Below, piece by piece: positions 23,882 to 32,977 of a DNA stretch of 48,558 nucleotides. The position numbers and the translations under genes are program-made. The notes beneath the pieces are model-generated. The model saw only the letters and a program-made list of their open reading frames with translations. It had not been told where the DNA came from and did not search any database. The stretch is taken from NCBI GenBank assembly GCA_947653235.1, contig CANTGH010000010.1, forward strand, positions 1 to 48,558, given 5' to 3'. The DNA comes from an uncultured Clostridium sp. (GTDB taxonomy: Bacteria > Bacillota > Clostridia > TANB77 > CAG-508). Position 1 is the first letter of the stretch, and every line of letters begins with the position of its first letter.

Positions 23882-26800
23882 CTATTTATAACGAATATTG
23901 GTTGGATTTTCACGTGTTTCAAAATGCTCCCAAAGAGCACTTCCATTTGTTTCACTAGCTCCTTGATACACTACATCTGTAGTCATCTGTATTCCTTGTG
24001 AATTTGTTATTGATGAACAATCATTCTCATAACACCATTGTGCAGCTATTATACATTTTTCGCAAGGATTAGTTGTATCTACTGTCTCATGATCTGCATA
24101 CTGACCATCAACATGATATTGCTCTGAAATAGTAGTTCCATGCCCACCAAAATTTGTTAATGCTCTATTTATTAAACAATAGCCTGTTGCTTTTGCAGCC
24201 AATGCTGCTCTTTCTTCTGAACCTAGATGTGGTATTTGACCATTTGCACAACACTCTTTTTGAATAACTTTAGCCAATAAGTCCAAATCCTCTGGTGTAA
24301 ACGGATATTGTTGATTTCCAACTGGTGTTGATGTTCCACCTGGTTTAGGAATTTCTATATAATCCTCAATATTCTCTACCAATTCATCTTTTTCATCACG
24401 TAAAATAAGCTTTAAATAATTTCCAACTTTATAAGTTTCGGATGATTGCTCTTCCCCTTCTATTTCAAGCTCTTTGACGATTGGACTGTCTGCGGAAAAT
24501 GTTTTTCCAATAACAGCTCCTTCTTTAATATAAATTTTCCCGTCTTTTTTCATTGTATAAACAGCTCTTTCTTTAGCTTCTTTGGCTACTTTTAGTTCAA
24601 ATTCTCGGGTATCATCTAATAAATTTGGTATAACGTATTGACTTGTATATGAATTTTTTATTTCGCCATCTGGTGATTCTTCTAGTGATTTGATGTATTT
24701 TTTTAACGTTTCTATATTAGCTTTTCCTTCGCCTGATACAGTTTCTCCTGTTAATGTCTCTATATCAGAGACGTCAAAGCCTTCGATGTATACTACATGT
24801 TCTCCTAATCCTGCATCTCGATATTCTTCCCAGAAATAATCATAGCCTAACTTTTCTAATTGTTGTTCACTATATTTACTTTCTAGCCAATCTGTTGGTG
24901 TGTCATCTTCGCTAATATTATTAACTTTATGATGATCATTTACAAAATATTCACATTCTGGTTTTGTTGTTTTACATTCTGTTGTTCCTAAAACTCTTAT
25001 TTTGATGAAACCAACTTCTGTATCTTCTTCCCCTGTTTCGATATTTTTTCTTTTTACAGTTCCATAAGCTTTTACTTCTCCTGTGACTGGTGCTACTACA
25101 GCGGTGCCTTCTTCAAAACCTTCGAATTTTGCGGAAGCAGTTGAGCTAGAGTTTGTGCCAGTAATGCCATTATAAGTCATCTTATTACTTGGTATAGAAA
25201 TGTATCCTTTTATAGTTTTATTATAAGTTTTATATTTTATACCTCCGTCTTCACCACCATCATAATACATACCATTTCCTACATAAATATTAACATGTCC
25301 TTGATATATTATTATCATTCCTGTTTCTAAAGTAGCAGGTGCTCCTGAATGGTAATAATCAGCTAATTTGGATATTGTATTTATATCTCTTGAATTAGTT
25401 AACTCTCCTTCACTAAATATTCCAACTAATTGTAAACACCAACTTACATAACTTGAACAATCATAATATTTATTTGTCTTTGAAGCTTCAAAAGTACTAG
25501 CTCTTTGAGGCTGGCTATAATGATATCCTCCGTCCTGTGCAACATAATCATATATATCTTTTGCTGCTAGGACTAATGGATTATCAGAAGTCACTGGTTG
25601 CGTTTGATTGTCTGCTGTATTATCAGGTGTCTGCTCTTCAGGTGATAAATCGTCTGGTATTTCTTCTTCTCCCAATAATTCCATTAACTCATTTATTGTC
25701 TTTGCTTTTAATGCTTTTAAGTCTTCTGCTGAGTGGATGAGTGTTCCGTAAAATTCGCTTTTGTCGTATCTGGTTACTGGCCAGCCTGCCGCTGAAAGTC
25801 CAGCAATTGGGAACATCATGACTTCGTCTTCTGGATCAACTAAATCTTCTTTATCAAAATAATTTAATTCCACAATTAGTTCTTTAAAATCACGATAAAT
25901 AAATTCTGAATCTAATGTATGCATATTTTCCAACATACTAAAAGCAGTTAGTGAACTATGAGCTAAACTAATTGGACCAGAAATTTGATCAATCGTAGCT
26001 GTATATTTTTCTCGTATCATGTTACCTGTTAGATTTCCATCTTTGTCTTTTTCAGGCTCTTCATACGTAGCTTTTATCTCTCCAAAATTACCTCTTCGGT
26101 AATCATCTGGGTCACTACTACTTGCCGTTTCCTTCGCTTTTTGAATTAGAGCAGCTGTTCCTTTCGTGCCATCATATAAATAATAATCATCTAAAAACAA
26201 TTGCTTAATTTTCGCTTTTGTCTCTCCACGTACTCCATCTTCTACTTGTTGAACACTTCCAAATCCAGTTTTGTAATATAAGGTTAATCCAGCTTTGACC
26301 ACATCCTGCATAGCTTGTGGCGAATTTTCATCTGGTGTTAGTTGTTGCCAATTTGGATTTCCTACATCATTGAATTTATATGCCATATACTCGTTTGTTA
26401 TTTCTGTGTCATTGACTGCTTTTTTGCCAACTCTGAATTCATCTACATTACGATTAGGCTCTAATTTATATTCTCCTTCTCCATTTTCTGCTTTGACATA
26501 AGTCGTTCCGTCACTACTTAATTTGTATTTTCCTTCTCCTTTTTCCACTTTTTTGCAAACTACATCAGTTAACGTTGGGTCATAATTATTACCGTTTTTA
26601 AAGTAGGCATATAATTTGTATTCTCCATCATCGTCGGTTTCATATAATGTCCATCTTTCGCCTGTCTTTTTTTCATAGTCGTCATCGTTTGCTATAATGG
26701 TAATATCACCACCTGCTTCTCGCTTAGCATCCTCTATCGCATAATGTGTAAAATATACTTCTCTAAACCAGTGGTCTTTTACACGGTAAACATAAGGAAG

Positions 26801-28996
26801 ATACGTGTTGAAATCTCCATCTTTTGTTTCTTTTAAGGATTTATAAATATCGGATAAATACTTCACACAATTCGCACATGCTTTCTCTGTCTCATTTATG
26901 TGATATTCTCCTCCATCTTGTGGACAAGGATCCGAACAATGTATAGCTCCTCCATTGTCTTCTGGAATATCATAAAGAAGCTCAATTTCCCATTGTTTGG
27001 TTCCGTCTTGGTTCGCTATAAGCGTAACACTAAATTGGAAAGTTGCTCCTTTTCCATCATAAGTACCATTTGTATAAAATGATTTTGTTGTATTACTTAT
27101 TTGAACAGAATCAGGATTTGAAGTTCCATCATTATTGTTATTATCATTGTCAGCATTGTTATTATCGTTGCTATTGTTATCACCGTTGTTATTATCATTA
27201 TCAGGATTAATTGTACCTTCAAGAGTAACACTTGTGCTGTTTGCGCTAGCACTATCGGCTAAAACTAAAGCTACTATACTATTTACTTGATTTATATTAT
27301 TGGCACTATTTTTATCCAATCCTTTCTTTTCAATTTGTTTTAAAATTTCATCTACTATTCTTTCTTTAGCCTCATCACTTCCAGGTATCACATCTTTGTC
27401 TGATATGTACTTTTCTACTTTAAAAGTTTCATTACCTATTTTGAAAATAATATTGTTACCCTCTTCACCATTATATTGAAGCGTTACATTACTACTTGGT
27501 GCTGCAAATCGTTTTGTTTGAGCTGTTCTTCCTTTTAGTAAATTGACAACTGCCATACTAGAATCTTCATTAGTAATACATTTTTCTATTGCTTCAATGA
27601 TTTTGTTTAATTCTTCTTGAGAAATGTTTATTTTTTCATCAGAAACAAGGCCATTTACCTGATTTTGGACTTCTTCTTTTAGGTCACCACCTGTTTGTAC
27701 AATACCTGCAGCATCCAAACTATTCGTTTGGCTTCCAATAGAGCTAAAACTTGGTGGTCCCATACATTTATACTGTGGTACATCATCTCCTGTATAACTT
27801 TCTATTACTCCATCATGATTAGAAAATAATTCATATGCCTCTTCTGGACTCATTCTCCAATCATCACCAAAAAAAGTATTGTTTACACTTGATACATCAT
27901 TCCATGTAACTGTAGGTGCTGAAGGTCCAATCGCACTATCTATATCGCCTGAAACTGTATGTAATCCGATTTGAACTTCTGTATCAAACTCGGTGGCTAG
28001 TTTATAGCTTAAGTCTGGTGCCATTGTAGCAAGATGTACAGATAAAAGAAATTCTAGTGGCATGCTGTATCTGCCTGTCCAACCATCTAAATCGTATTCA
28101 AAAACTTTTCTGGCAAAAACTTGGGTCTCAGAAACCACTAATTTTTCGTCTTTTATTTTTATAGAGCCAGCTTCTAATCTACCATATGCATCATTTGTAT
28201 TAACATGTCCTAATTCACCGCTATATTCATGATATATACCAATTAATCCATTTCCATTTTCGCCAAATAATGTCGATATTGTGACTTCCTGATGTCGTGC
28301 AACATTAGCATAGTTATCAGAAATTAAATATGCAATTATGTATTTATAAGCTTTCCTTCTATTAGGATTAATTCGACCTGGATAAGCTAATGCCTTTTGT
28401 TTTCCTCCATTTCCATCGTCTACTTCCGTAATCGGATTTGGCAAAGCTGAAAAACCATAACCATATAAATCATAATCCATTTCTTCCAGATAACTTAATG
28501 TATCTAGAATTTCTTCATCATTCACATTTTCAGCTGAACTATTGAGAAAATTAAAAGCTGCATCAAAAAATGCTGCTGATATTTTTTCAAGTCCAGACAT
28601 AATTAGTCCTAATCCCGTAATAATAAACACCAGAAGTCCAATGATTACAATGATAATTAAAATAATGAAACCAATTGTTGAAATATATTTTCCTAATTTG
28701 GCAGCAATTTTTCCTACTTTAGATGCCTGCGAAGCTACTTTTCCTAATTTTTCTGCTCTTTTTGAATATTTAGTTGCTTTTGCTAAAGTCGAAGCTGCCT
28801 TTTTATTAGTTTGTTCCATTGCTTTTTGTATTTTCTTTTGTGCTTGATCGTTTAGAATTTTTTGTCCTGTTTCTGATGCATTTTGTACCTGTTTGGCTTT
28901 GTTTTGTATGTTTCTGAGCGGATTATAGCCTCTTCTTTTCTCTCTTTTTGGTTTCTTTTGTGTTGCATCTAAAGAATTATTTTCTTCGTTGTCCAT
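23882..28996 (-). CDS. Very large multidomain cell-wall hydrolase of the secretion locus
   Basis: 1,704 residues. A basic cytoplasmic N-terminus (1-100) is followed by one membrane helix (about 104-134), then a long extracellular part. An Asn/Asp-only linker lies near 594-625. An NlpC/P60 domain lies at about 1145-1260 with the catalytic Cys in YDCSSYVSWC and His in GHVNIYVG. A possible degenerate M23-like barrel follows (VVAPVTGEVKAYG, about 1295). The C-terminal 135 residues resemble a SleB/hydrolase_2 domain (KVIQKE, then CLINRAL). This is the VirB1/Orf14-like activity that opens peptidoglycan for the channel, but it is unusually large. A cysteine-rich segment (CSDPC, CANC) lies near 690-720. 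Start supported by AGGTGGTGAG. Confidence 0.85.
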   Translation of the reverse strand: MDNEENNSLDATQKKPKREKRRGYNPLRNIQNKAKQVQNASETGQKILNDQAQKKIQKAMEQTNKKAASTLAKATKYSKRAEKLGKVASQASKVGKIAAKLGKYISTIGFIILIIIVIIGLLVFIITGLGLIMSGLEKISAAFFDAAFNFLNSSAENVNDEEILDTLSYLEEMDYDLYGYGFSALPNPITEVDDGNGGKQKALAYPGRINPNRRKAYKYIIAYLISDNYANVARHQEVTISTLFGENGNGLIGIYHEYSGELGHVNTNDAYGRLEAGSIKIKDEKLVVSETQVFARKVFEYDLDGWTGRYSMPLEFLLSVHLATMAPDLSYKLATEFDTEVQIGLHTVSGDIDSAIGPSAPTVTWNDVSSVNNTFFGDDWRMSPEEAYELFSNHDGVIESYTGDDVPQYKCMGPPSFSSIGSQTNSLDAAGIVQTGGDLKEEVQNQVNGLVSDEKINISQEELNKIIEAIEKCITNEDSSMAVVNLLKGRTAQTKRFAAPSSNVTLQYNGEEGNNIIFKIGNETFKVEKYISDKDVIPGSDEAKERIVDEILKQIEKKGLDKNSANNINQVNSIVALVLADSASANSTSVTLEGTINPDNDNNNGDNNSNDNNNADNDNNNNDGTSNPDSVQISNTTKSFYTNGTYDGKGATFQFSVTLIANQDGTKQWEIELLYDIPEDNGGAIHCSDPCPQDGGEYHINETEKACANCVKYLSDIYKSLKETKDGDFNTYLPYVYRVKDHWFREVYFTHYAIEDAKREAGGDITIIANDDDYEKKTGERWTLYETDDDGEYKLYAYFKNGNNYDPTLTDVVCKKVEKGEGKYKLSSDGTTYVKAENGEGEYKLEPNRNVDEFRVGKKAVNDTEITNEYMAYKFNDVGNPNWQQLTPDENSPQAMQDVVKAGLTLYYKTGFGSVQQVEDGVRGETKAKIKQLFLDDYYLYDGTKGTAALIQKAKETASSSDPDDYRRGNFGEIKATYEEPEKDKDGNLTGNMIREKYTATIDQISGPISLAHSSLTAFSMLENMHTLDSEFIYRDFKELIVELNYFDKEDLVDPEDEVMMFPIAGLSAAGWPVTRYDKSEFYGTLIHSAEDLKALKAKTINELMELLGEEEIPDDLSPEEQTPDNTADNQTQPVTSDNPLVLAAKDIYDYVAQDGGYHYSQPQRASTFEASKTNKYYDCSSYVSWCLQLVGIFSEGELTNSRDINTISKLADYYHSGAPATLETGMIIIYQGHVNIYVGNGMYYDGGEDGGIKYKTYNKTIKGYISIPSNKMTYNGITGTNSSSTASAKFEGFEEGTAVVAPVTGEVKAYGTVKRKNIETGEEDTEVGFIKIRVLGTTECKTTKPECEYFVNDHHKVNNISEDDTPTDWLESKYSEQQLEKLGYDYFWEEYRDAGLGEHVVYIEGFDVSDIETLTGETVSGEGKANIETLKKYIKSLEESPDGEIKNSYTSQYVIPNLLDDTREFELKVAKEAKERAVYTMKKDGKIYIKEGAVIGKTFSADSPIVKELEIEGEEQSSETYKVGNYLKLILRDEKDELVENIEDYIEIPKPGGTSTPVGNQQYPFTPEDLDLLAKVIQKECCANGQIPHLGSEERAALAAKATGYCLINRALTNFGGHGTTISEQYHVDGQYADHETVDTTNPCEKCIIAAQWCYENDCSSITNSQGIQMTTDVVYQGASETNGSALWEHFETRENPTNIRYK
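27118..27212. repeat. Asn/Asp low-complexity tract in the hydrolase gene
   Basis: About 95 bp of repeated ATTATT/ATTGTC-like triplets (plus strand) encode a run of almost only Asn, Asp, Gly and Ser. It is a linker between ordered regions and a likely site of length change between strains. Confidence 0.85.
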
Positions 28997-29028
28997 TTAT
29001 CTCACCACCTTTTTTACTGACTTTTCTT

Positions 29029-29994
29029 TTATGAAATTGGAATATTTACACTAAATTTTGCTATTGCATTTTGTATTTCTGCTTGTATTGTTTCTTCTGA
29101 TACATCTTGCGTTCCTGAATATTGTTCCATAACTCTTATGGCCCCAAATGTTATACTTTTAGCATCATCTTTGTTATCGTAGAACTTTTGAAAAGATAAA
29201 TTTAAGGTTCTGCTTTCGTTTGGTTCTAGTATGATATTATTTTCTTCTTCCAATCTCTTTCTCATTTCTGAAGATTTTAAATTTAACACAATTTCATTTT
29301 CTTCCATTCCATCTGAAAGAACGATTGTATTTTCTGTTCGGTTTGTCAGTTTTACAGTATAGCTTTCTACACTATAATATTTGATAACAGATTTAACATC
29401 AATTTTTAAATAATCATTTTCTGAAATATTTTTAATATCCTCAAAATCTACAAAATTCCCTACCGCCATTTCGATAGTGCCATCCTTTTGTTTTTTGAAT
29501 ATCATTTTTTCTTCTGTATACTGATAGGTTGAATTTGTTAGTCCTGTTGCTAATAAGTCATCTGTGTATTTGATTTGATAAATATATAAATTTCCATTGT
29601 TGGAGTAATCTTGAATCGCATATTTTTTTTCCGTTGGCATTTTGGTATAAACATATTTCATAAATTCCTGAACATTATTTTGAAAACTATATTCTCGACA
29701 AGAATCGGAAAGCATGTTAAAGGCCTTTTGCCAGTTGGCTTCATTGCAATATCTGACATATTCTTCAATCATTTCTTCGATTGGATTGCTTACTGTTTGT
29801 GGCACTGATTTTTTTGTGTCCATTATTGATGTATGTGGTTCATACGTCGTTTGCAAATCCATCTCTGGTTCATAGTTTTTTAACAGTAAATTAACCAAAA
29901 AAACAATGACCCAAACACAAATTATGATAAAAATTATTTTTTTATTTTTTCGAAAAAAATGCAATATTTTTATTCTTATATCTGTAAACATCAT
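29029..29994 (-). CDS. Single-span membrane protein of the secretion locus
   Basis: About 322 residues from the ATG at 29994; the site AGAGGTG overlaps an upstream in-frame GTG. One helix (about 19-40) is followed by a soluble domain. The segment PIEEMIEEYVRYCNEANWQKAFNMLSD is followed by a second beta-rich half. The first half resembles the neighbour at 30003-30530 (YCNEANWQKAFNML against ENKEYETAYNLLY), so the two may share an NTF2-like, VirB8-type fold. That is inference from topology and weak similarity. Confidence 0.75.
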   Translation of the reverse strand: MMFTDIRIKILHFFRKNKKIIFIIICVWVIVFLVNLLLKNYEPEMDLQTTYEPHTSIMDTKKSVPQTVSNPIEEMIEEYVRYCNEANWQKAFNMLSDSCREYSFQNNVQEFMKYVYTKMPTEKKYAIQDYSNNGNLYIYQIKYTDDLLATGLTNSTYQYTEEKMIFKKQKDGTIEMAVGNFVDFEDIKNISENDYLKIDVKSVIKYYSVESYTVKLTNRTENTIVLSDGMEENEIVLNLKSSEMRKRLEEENNIILEPNESRTLNLSFQKFYDNKDDAKSITFGAIRVMEQYSGTQDVSEETIQAEIQNAIAKFSVNIPIS

Positions 29995-30002
29995 TTTCAC
30001 CT

Positions 30003-30530
30003 CTAACTATTTTGGATTACGCTAAATGACATGACAAAATCATTATAATCATTTTCTTTTATAACAACATTCATTTTTTGTTTTTCGTCATTTCGTGAAC
30101 TATTTAAAACATCTGCCATATTAACCCATAACACATATACCTCACCATTTCGCTCTATGTTTTCATACTCAATTACCATTTCAGGAAAGTTTTTTTGTGC
30201 ATATTCAATAAAAGTTTCTAGTGTTGGAAAATACGTCTTTTTAAATTCTTCATACAATAAGTTATAAGCTGTTTCATATTCTTTGTTTTCAACATATTGC
30301 AAAAACATTCCAAAGTAAGTTTCCATTCTATCACGTTCTTCCAAACCTTGTAATTGGGCAATTCTGTTTTCATTTTCTAAGTCTCTTATTTCTTCTTCTG
30401 TTCTGTTTTGCTCTTCTAGGTTCTTGTCTTCTTGCTTCGGATGAGAAAATCGATTTATGGCAAATATTACAACGATTAATAAAATACCTATAATATATAT
30501 TTTTTTATTGTGTCTTTTTTTGTTTGCCAT
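30003..30530 (-). CDS. Single-span membrane protein, VirB8-like candidate
   Basis: 175 residues. A lysine-rich start, one helix (about 9-26), an acidic coiled stretch, then a compact domain with YFGMFLQYVENKEYETAYNLL. Size, topology and place directly after a VirB6-like gene fit the VirB8-like (NTF2-fold) proteins of Gram-positive transfer systems, but no diagnostic residue proves it. Strong AAGGAGG site. It ends 8 bp before the next gene, so coupling is likely. Confidence 0.7.
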   Translation of the reverse strand: MANKKRHNKKIYIIGILLIVVIFAINRFSHPKQEDKNLEEQNRTEEEIRDLENENRIAQLQGLEERDRMETYFGMFLQYVENKEYETAYNLLYEEFKKTYFPTLETFIEYAQKNFPEMVIEYENIERNGEVYVLWVNMADVLNSSRNDEKQKMNVVIKENDYNDFVMSFSVIQNS

Positions 30531-30561
30531 AAAATTTCCTCCTTAAAATCTTCTTATTGGA

Positions 30562-32952
30562 TTATACTGAAAAAGTTGTTTTTTCTGCTCTATTTACTAC
30601 TTTGGTATCGTGTTCATCAACATCTAGACCTGCCTTTTCTAGAGTGGTTTGGTTGGTTGCAACACCCGCCATTAAAACTGTATTGATATAGTTTGTTGCA
30701 CTTGCTTTAATATTTTCTTTATCGTTATTATCAAAGTTTGCAAATTGTTGCTCAATTAATCGTTCCATTTGAGTTGCATTTAGTTTTCCACTAATAGCAG
30801 CTGCCTGTAATTCTGCTCTGAATTGCGTAAAGTCTAAATGTCCTTTTGTTCTATCACTATATAAAGAAGTAATTGTATTTTCTAATTGGTCTAATTTGGC
30901 TGTGATTGCTTTTGGATCTAATGCTCCTGCTTGTTTTTCTGCCTTGATTTGAGCTAATATGTTTTGTACAACCGTTAAATCAGAAGGATCTTGCCCCATT
31001 AAAGTTGCAATTTGTTGTGTTTTTTCCGTAGAATCTTTGACAAGTGTTCTTGTTGAATTCTTTAAAAATCCTGTTGCAAGACCATATCCTACTTGACCAA
31101 TTGACATCGCATCACTAAAATCATCCATACCATAACCAAAAGCTCCCATTCCAATTGCTGCTGCCACTCTTGTGCTGTCTTTTATTGCTGCTCCTAACAC
31201 TTTTCCATAATCTGAATTAGCAAATTTTCTCATATTTTTGTACACACGACCGCCTGTATTGGCCCAACCATTCTTCAAGCTTCTTTTAATGCCTGCTCCT
31301 CCTTCGTTAATAAATGCATTGTGTGCTTTTGCATTTTCTGCATCTAATATAGATTGTGCTTTTTGAGCAGTTTTGGTTGGTCTGCCATATTTATCTACTT
31401 TGGATGCCATATTTTTCATATGATCATAGGCACCTGCACCATTTGCCTTATCGTATGCTTTTCTTGCTTTGTCTTCTATCATGGTATCATAATCATCGCC
31501 ATCATGTTTTTTATTGTAAATTCGTCTAATTTTATCAATTTTTCTGTTTCTTTCTTGATCCGCTTTTGCTTTCATTTCAGCTGCATTGATCTGTTGTATT
31601 TTGGCTAATTCAGCCTTTCCTTCATCACTTTGTTTGTAATCTTCAAAGGTTGTATCAGAACTTAATGTCCCTTCTTGTTTTTGTTGATTAAACGATTTTT
31701 TCAATTCCCTGTTGTCTCTTCTATCGGCTTCATATTTTTTCCAACTTTGTTTTACTGCTTTCATACCACCTGCAGCCTGGAAGGTTGCAATGGCACCGCC
31801 GACTTTCATACTAGTCTTAACAAAAGTTCCTGTTGCATTTCCAATACTTTGTCCAGATTCTTTTAGGGAACTCATTGAATTTGCTTGGAAATGGAATATC
31901 TTTCTTAAGGTGTCTTCTGCTTTTTTTACAAATTGCATAACCACAATGGCAAATACATAAGCTCCAATTGTATATGTTTGATTGCTAATTATTTTAGCCA
32001 TTGCATCGAAAAATGATAGAAAAATAACACAATGAAATGGTTGAATTAATATATTATATGTTAATTCCTTTAGCCATGCATTTAGTGCTTGTGCCTTTCC
32101 ATCACCCATTTTATCAATGGAATAAGTAATTGTAATTAATGGTGCAATCATAATTAAAAATCCTACTGTTATCATACGTTTGATGTATAATAAGAAAAAT
32201 GAAAATATTTGCCCAACAAAAACAGCATAAATAATAGCAGAAAATATTCCTACTATTCCTGGTAAAAGCATATTCCCAGCCACTTCTGCCATCATACTGC
32301 CTGTGCAATCTTTATTGCCTAATATACTTCCTAATGCTTTAACCAAAGAGCTATTTACTTGAATAATAAAAATAATAATATAATGTAACAAAAACAATAA
32401 AGCTAAACTGACTAACCAGTCTGTTAACATTTGTTTGTATTTTGCCTGCTCGGAAGCAATTGTTGAAATTGCCATTCTAATTCCTACATAAATCAAAATC
32501 ACTAATAAAATTGCTGCCGAAATTAATCTTAATATGTAATACCATTTTGCAATCGCTGTTCTGAATGTTATTAATGCATTTGTTCCAGAAGATAAGTCAA
32601 AAAAGTTGACATCCAAAAATCGACTAGCATTATCACTTCCAGCAAATATAATATCACTTAAACCTGCCCATTCTAGACTTCCTTCTAAACTAGAATATGC
32701 TCCACTTATAATGGATTGTAAAACAAATCCAATTATAATAATAACTAATTTTATTACATTTATAATAATAAGTGGAATTCCCGCCATACTTATTGATAAT
32801 AGTGCTAGAACTCCATCAGCTGCTGCCAACGGAAAACTAATAGCAGCATAAGACTTTTGCCCAAATAAAATCCCTATTAAATTTAATATTGCAAATGCAA
32901 TCATGATTGAATTAAATCGTTTTACTAGATTTTTTTTGATTTTTACTTTCAT
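30562..32952 (-). CDS. VirB6-like channel protein with soluble tail (paralogue C)
   Basis: 796 residues. Five or more membrane segments in residues 1-350 include AKWYYILRL, then YVGIRMAISTIASEQAKYKQML, then YIKRMITVGFLIMIAP and DKMGDGKAQALNAWL. The same blocks occur in the products at 32978-36517 and 38077-39264, so the three are paralogues of the TrbL/VirB6 type forming the membrane channel. After about residue 400 comes a charged helical cytoplasmic tail with a glycine/alanine-rich stretch near 590. Central part of the operon, with a GGATGGAG-type site. Confident as VirB6-like, less so on the tail. Confidence 0.85.
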   Translation of the reverse strand: MKVKIKKNLVKRFNSIMIAFAILNLIGILFGQKSYAAISFPLAAADGVLALLSISMAGIPLIIINVIKLVIIIIGFVLQSIISGAYSSLEGSLEWAGLSDIIFAGSDNASRFLDVNFFDLSSGTNALITFRTAIAKWYYILRLISAAILLVILIYVGIRMAISTIASEQAKYKQMLTDWLVSLALLFLLHYIIIFIIQVNSSLVKALGSILGNKDCTGSMMAEVAGNMLLPGIVGIFSAIIYAVFVGQIFSFFLLYIKRMITVGFLIMIAPLITITYSIDKMGDGKAQALNAWLKELTYNILIQPFHCVIFLSFFDAMAKIISNQTYTIGAYVFAIVVMQFVKKAEDTLRKIFHFQANSMSSLKESGQSIGNATGTFVKTSMKVGGAIATFQAAGGMKAVKQSWKKYEADRRDNRELKKSFNQQKQEGTLSSDTTFEDYKQSDEGKAELAKIQQINAAEMKAKADQERNRKIDKIRRIYNKKHDGDDYDTMIEDKARKAYDKANGAGAYDHMKNMASKVDKYGRPTKTAQKAQSILDAENAKAHNAFINEGGAGIKRSLKNGWANTGGRVYKNMRKFANSDYGKVLGAAIKDSTRVAAAIGMGAFGYGMDDFSDAMSIGQVGYGLATGFLKNSTRTLVKDSTEKTQQIATLMGQDPSDLTVVQNILAQIKAEKQAGALDPKAITAKLDQLENTITSLYSDRTKGHLDFTQFRAELQAAAISGKLNATQMERLIEQQFANFDNNDKENIKASATNYINTVLMAGVATNQTTLEKAGLDVDEHDTKVVNRAEKTTFSV

Positions 32953-32977
32953 TCATTCTCCATCCTTTTTCTATAGA

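Noticed and set aside
27118..27212. Repetitive ATTATT tract as a regulatory repeat
   Set aside because: It is in frame and encodes an Asn/Asp linker in the wall hydrolase.
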